Assembly: GCA_003488965.1 (NCBI GenBank)
Contig: DNJW01000051.1
Coordinates: 1 to 27,355, forward strand
Direction: 5' to 3'
Length of the DNA stretch: 27,355 nucleotides
Source: Lachnospiraceae bacterium
Lineage (GTDB): Bacteria; Bacillota; Clostridia; Lachnospirales; Lachnospiraceae
The position numbers and the translations under genes were made by a program. Below are positions 24,423-27,355 of this stretch, one piece after another. The first letter of the stretch is position 1; every line of letters starts with the position of its first letter. The notes under the pieces are model-generated. The model was not told the origin of the DNA. It saw nothing but the letters and a program-made list of their open reading frames with translations, and searched no databases.

Positions 24423-26549
24423 ATGTTGGCAATTTATAAAAGAGAGATTAAGTCCTACTTCCGTTCTTTCATAGGACTGCTGTTTATTGCAGTTACCTTA
24501 TTTTTTGTGAGCCTGTATTACACGGCCATAAACCTGCTGCAGGGCTATCCCTATTTTTCCTATGCGGTGTCCAGTGTGGTGATTCTGTTTCTGATCAGTG
24601 TGCCTGTGCTTACCATGCGGATTCTGGCGGAGGAAAAAAGGAGCAGAACGGACCAGCTGATCCTGACTGCGCCGGTATCCGTAGGCGGAATCGTGATGGG
24701 CAAGTTCCTGGCGCTGCTTACCATATTTGCCATTCCCACGGGCATTATCTGCATATATCCGCTGATTATGGGAAGCTTCGGCACCGTTCCCATGGCGGCA
24801 GCATACCTTTCCGTTCTGGCATTTTTCCTGTATGGCATGATGGCTATCGCCATAGGCGTACTGGTGTCTTCGCTGACGGAAAGCCAGGTAATATCTTCCG
24901 TACTTACGTTTATCATTCTGTTTCTGGCCTATATGATGGATTCCATCTGCGGACTGATTTCCTACACCGGAAACTGGCTCACCAGGGTACTGGGCTGTCT
25001 GGATATGTACACGCCCTTTTCCAATCTGCTGAACGGCACTCTGGATGTAAAGTCAGTGTTTTACTTTGTTTCCATGACGGTACTTGCCCTGTTTCTGACG
25101 GTGCAGTCCATTCAGAAGCGGCGTTACAGTATTTCGCGTAAAACCTTCAGCATGGGGGCCTACAGTACCGGTATGATTGCGGTGGCAGTGGGAATCATTG
25201 TCATAGCGAACATGGTTCTGGGAGAGCTGCCGGCCTCCTGGGTGTCTGTGGATGTGACCAGTGAAAAGCTGTATTCCCTGACCGATCAGACCAAAGAATA
25301 TGTGAAAAACATGGATGAGGATGTGACTATTTATGTGATATCGGCCGAAGACAGCCAGGATACGGTACTGGGGCAGACACTTCAGCGGTATGATGACCTG
25401 TCCGGCCATATCACGGTAGAGTACGTGGACCCGAATATCAATCCCAGGTTTTACACCCAGTATACCAATGAAAATATCAGCCTGAACAGCCTGATCATTG
25501 TCAGCGGGAAGCGGAATACCATAGTGGATTACAACGATATCTATGAAACCAGCTATGATTACGATTCCTATACGGGAGGCTATTCCTCCAATACCACCGG
25601 ATATGACGGTGAGGGACAGATTACCAGCGCTCTTGACAGAGTACTGACGGATGATGTCCCCAAAGTATACATAACAACAGGGCATGGAGAGACTTCCTTC
25701 AGCACCACTTTTACAGATGCGCTGAAGAAGGAAAACACGGAATATGAGAGCATCAATCTGATGGACTATGATGCCGTTCCGGAGGATGCGGCATGTCTGG
25801 TGATTCATGGTGCTACAGGGGACTTTTCCGCGGATGATACGGAAAAGGTGATTCAGTATCTGGATAAGGGCGGAAATGTGATACTGGTGACAGGCATCGC
25901 CGAGGCTGGGACACCTAATCTGGACGCGCTCTGCGATTACATGGGCCTCCAGGTAGCGGAGGGGCTTGTGGTGGAGCAGAATGAGGCGAATTACTACAGG
26001 AACCCTTATTATCTGCTCCCCACAGTAGGTTACAGTACTTATACAACAGGGCTCTACGGACAGTATTATGTATTTGTACCCTTCGGCCAGGGTATTTTGA
26101 TTGAAAATGAAGACAGGGAGGACATCTCCTACGATAAATTCCTGACCACATCAGACAGCGCGTTTGCCAAGGCGGACCTGTCCAATCTGGAAAATTATGA
26201 TAAGGGAGAGGGCGATACAGACGGACCTTTTGCGCTGGGCGTATCTGCGGTAAAGACGCTGGAGGACGGCACCGAAGCCACCATGGTGGTATATGGCTGC
26301 GAACAGATTTTCACGGACAACGCAAATGTCATGGTCAGCGGAGCCAATCAGGTCATGTTTATCAACACAATCGGAACCTTTGCAGAACATGAGGTCAGCG
26401 TATCCATACCGGCGAAAAATTACGAGGTGTCTTACCTGATGGTTCCCCAGGGCAGAGCGGTGCTGCTGGGAGTGCTGTTGACGGTAGTGATACCCTTTGG
26501 ATGCCTGGCAGCAGGGTTCGTGATCTGGTTCAGAAGAAGGCGGCGCTGA
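24423..26549 (+). CDS. ABC-2 permease fused to a GldG-type auxiliary domain
   Basis: A 708-residue membrane protein combining the two partners of GldA-type ATPases. Residues 1-240 are an ABC-2 permease (six hydrophobic segments, beginning AIYKREIKSYFRSFIGLLFI, with the cytoplasmic segment MRILAEEKRSRTDQLILTAP). A seventh segment near 250-270 leads to a large extracytoplasmic domain, about 275-680, with the GldG-like pattern SEKLYSLTDQTKEYVKNM, YVDPNINPRFYTQY, and VYITTGHGE. A final membrane helix (VLLGVLLTVVIPFGCLAAGF) and an RRRR anchor close the protein. In many bacteria these halves are separate genes. It starts one base after the ATPase stop. Likely exports or extracts a lipid-linked or cell-envelope substrate; unknown. 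Confidence 0.88.
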   Translation: MLAIYKREIKSYFRSFIGLLFIAVTLFFVSLYYTAINLLQGYPYFSYAVSSVVILFLISVPVLTMRILAEEKRSRTDQLILTAPVSVGGIVMGKFLALLTIFAIPTGIICIYPLIMGSFGTVPMAAAYLSVLAFFLYGMMAIAIGVLVSSLTESQVISSVLTFIILFLAYMMDSICGLISYTGNWLTRVLGCLDMYTPFSNLLNGTLDVKSVFYFVSMTVLALFLTVQSIQKRRYSISRKTFSMGAYSTGMIAVAVGIIVIANMVLGELPASWVSVDVTSEKLYSLTDQTKEYVKNMDEDVTIYVISAEDSQDTVLGQTLQRYDDLSGHITVEYVDPNINPRFYTQYTNENISLNSLIIVSGKRNTIVDYNDIYETSYDYDSYTGGYSSNTTGYDGEGQITSALDRVLTDDVPKVYITTGHGETSFSTTFTDALKKENTEYESINLMDYDAVPEDAACLVIHGATGDFSADDTEKVIQYLDKGGNVILVTGIAEAGTPNLDALCDYMGLQVAEGLVVEQNEANYYRNPYYLLPTVGYSTYTTGLYGQYYVFVPFGQGILIENEDREDISYDKFLTTSDSAFAKADLSNLENYDKGEGDTDGPFALGVSAVKTLEDGTEATMVVYGCEQIFTDNANVMVSGANQVMFINTIGTFAEHEVSVSIPAKNYEVSYLMVPQGRAVLLGVLLTVVIPFGCLAAGFVIWFRRRRR

Positions 26550-26687
26550 GCTGCACCATGCGTTTATTGATTCATGAAGTAACTGGAAACAACAGATATT
26601 CTGTCGCACAATTCCTGATGGCAGGGAATTCCCGGGGCACATCGGTTTGGATGGAGTATTAGTGGAAATAAAGCGAGGAGGCACACG

Positions 26688-27355
26688 ATGAAAAAGCAGA
26701 GAAAGCAGTTGATTCTTTTAGTGGCAGTGCTGGTTCTGCTGGCTGCCGCTGTCCCCGGCGTTCGATACCTGAATGAAAGGCAGGAGGCAGAGGCGGCGGA
26801 GGCAGCGGATGCGGAACAGGACAGCGTTGTCGTGATTGATGCGGCGTATGAGGATGTAGTGAAATTTTCTTATGATTATGAAGGAGAGACTTATTCCTTT
26901 GAAAAATCAGAGGATACCTGGCATGCAGCGGAAGACCCTTCTCTGAGCCTGAAAGAATATTCCATAAAAAATATGCTGTCGGGGGTGGCACCGTTTGACG
27001 CATTGCAGGTGATTGAGAATGTGACGGATTTCAGCCAGTACGGGCTGGATGAGCCGCAGCGGACTATTTCCTTTGAGACTTCATCAGCCAGCTATATCCT
27101 GCATGTAGGTGACCACAATACTCTCACGGGGACTTATTATGTGTGCATGCCTTCCGAGGCGACCGTCTATGTGGTGGAACAGACCGTTGTGACCCGGTTT
27201 AATCAGACTTTGGAGGATTTGACGGAAACTGCAGCGGAGGAATCCGGGGAAAGCCAGAGCGGCGGAGAGAGCGAAAGCCAGGCAGAGGAATCCGGGGAAA
27301 GCCAGAGTGGCGAAGAGGGCGGAAGCCAGTCAGAGGAATCCGGGGAAAGCCAGAG
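26688..27355 (+). CDS. DUF4340 domain protein, 3' end outside the window
   Basis: The frame runs from ATG 26688 (GAGGAGG eight bases upstream) to the right edge, 222 complete codons. The N-terminus MKKQRKQLILLVAVLVLLAA is a membrane anchor or uncleaved signal, so the rest lies outside the cytoplasm. Residues about 48-180 match DUF4340 (PF14238): VVKFSYDYEGETYSFEKSED then W, YSIKNMLSGVAPFDALQVIE, YGLDEPQRTISF, and a GDHNTLTGTYYVCM strand pair. From residue 183 the protein enters an acidic 16-residue repeat. Genes of this family regularly follow GldA/GldFG-type exporters, as here. Its role there is unknown. The C-terminal part is not visible. Confidence 0.85.
   Translation, partial: MKKQRKQLILLVAVLVLLAAAVPGVRYLNERQEAEAAEAADAEQDSVVVIDAAYEDVVKFSYDYEGETYSFEKSEDTWHAAEDPSLSLKEYSIKNMLSGVAPFDALQVIENVTDFSQYGLDEPQRTISFETSSASYILHVGDHNTLTGTYYVCMPSEATVYVVEQTVVTRFNQTLEDLTETAAEESGESQSGGESESQAEESGESQSGEEGGSQSEESGESQ
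27234..27355 (+). repeat. 48-bp tandem repeat in the DUF4340 gene, continuing past the edge
   Basis: Units begin at 27234, 27282 and 27330 (cut by the window end). They encode A-E-E-S-G-E-S-Q-S-G followed by a variable six-residue segment ending in S-Q. The AGGAATCCGGGGAAAGCCAG part is identical in all three. Total unit number cannot be known from this window. Confidence 0.85.

Noticed and set aside
23947..24432. Minus-strand frame of 161 codons rich in Leu, Pro and Ser
   Set aside because: It is the mirror of the 45-bp coding repeat; its repetitive composition comes from the sense gene.
26550..26687. Regulatory element between the GldFG-type gene and the DUF4340 gene
   Set aside because: Only a weak AATTCC/GGAATT pairing is visible; the spacing of 138 bases is modest and no terminator or promoter is convincing.

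Overview
The window looks like the chromosome of a gut-type Firmicute, most likely a Lachnospiraceae-like member of the Clostridia. This rests on family content (a fused GldF/GldG-type ABC exporter with a DUF4340 partner, a GPH sugar symporter, AAA-ATPase/DUF1703 genes) and on strong GGAGG-type ribosome binding sites. It is inference; no rRNA or other marker gene is present.

Positions 1 to about 17.75 kb hold one long plus-strand block for making and decorating a surface glycan or glycoconjugate. In order: a GT9-like transferase cut by the left edge, a GT-A-like transferase, a polysaccharide pyruvyl transferase, a radical SAM enzyme, a Cys-rich micro-ORF, an SDR epimerase/dehydratase, a stand-alone Rossmann module, an FrhB-type iron-sulfur protein fused to an SGNH-like domain, a WcbI-like protein, a possible beta-propeller protein, an acyl carrier protein, an AMP-forming ligase, an orphan 123-aa protein, a second GT9-like transferase and a second SDR. 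Many neighbours overlap by 4 to 29 bases, as in a translationally coupled operon. A roughly 90-residue Rossmann-like module recurs in at least six of these products: at the C-terminus, at the N-terminus, internally, or alone. The carrier protein, ligase and WcbI-like protein suggest an acylation arm. The pyruvyl transferase and FrhB protein suggest pyruvate-ketal or other redox-linked decoration. No flippase, polymerase or initiating phosphoglycosyltransferase is visible, so the locus must continue to the left or depend on genes elsewhere.

Positions 14.8 to 17.9 kb are a rearranged zone. An intact AAA-ATPase/PD-(D/E)XK gene sits among duplicated debris: a 51-bp exact copy of its own 3' end just upstream, an internally deleted fragment of the GT9-like gene, a 26-bp repeat carrying the start region of the second SDR, and a decayed second AAA copy that supplies the last 15 codons of that SDR. 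The pattern fits a tandem duplication of a GT9-SDR-AAA unit in which each copy has lost a different gene.

Positions 17.9 to 27.4 kb look like ordinary chromosome, visibly richer in G+C. It holds a minus-strand auxin-efflux-carrier permease and a Uma2-family protein, then a plus-strand GPH sugar:cation symporter with a candidate catabolite-response element and a perfect 16-bp inverted repeat upstream. Next is a GH2-like protein that has lost most of its catalytic barrel, then a 505-bp gap with a 201-bp element bounded by 23-bp inverted repeats. The window closes with a GldA / GldFG / DUF4340 exporter operon in which two genes carry in-frame minisatellites; the last gene runs off the right edge.
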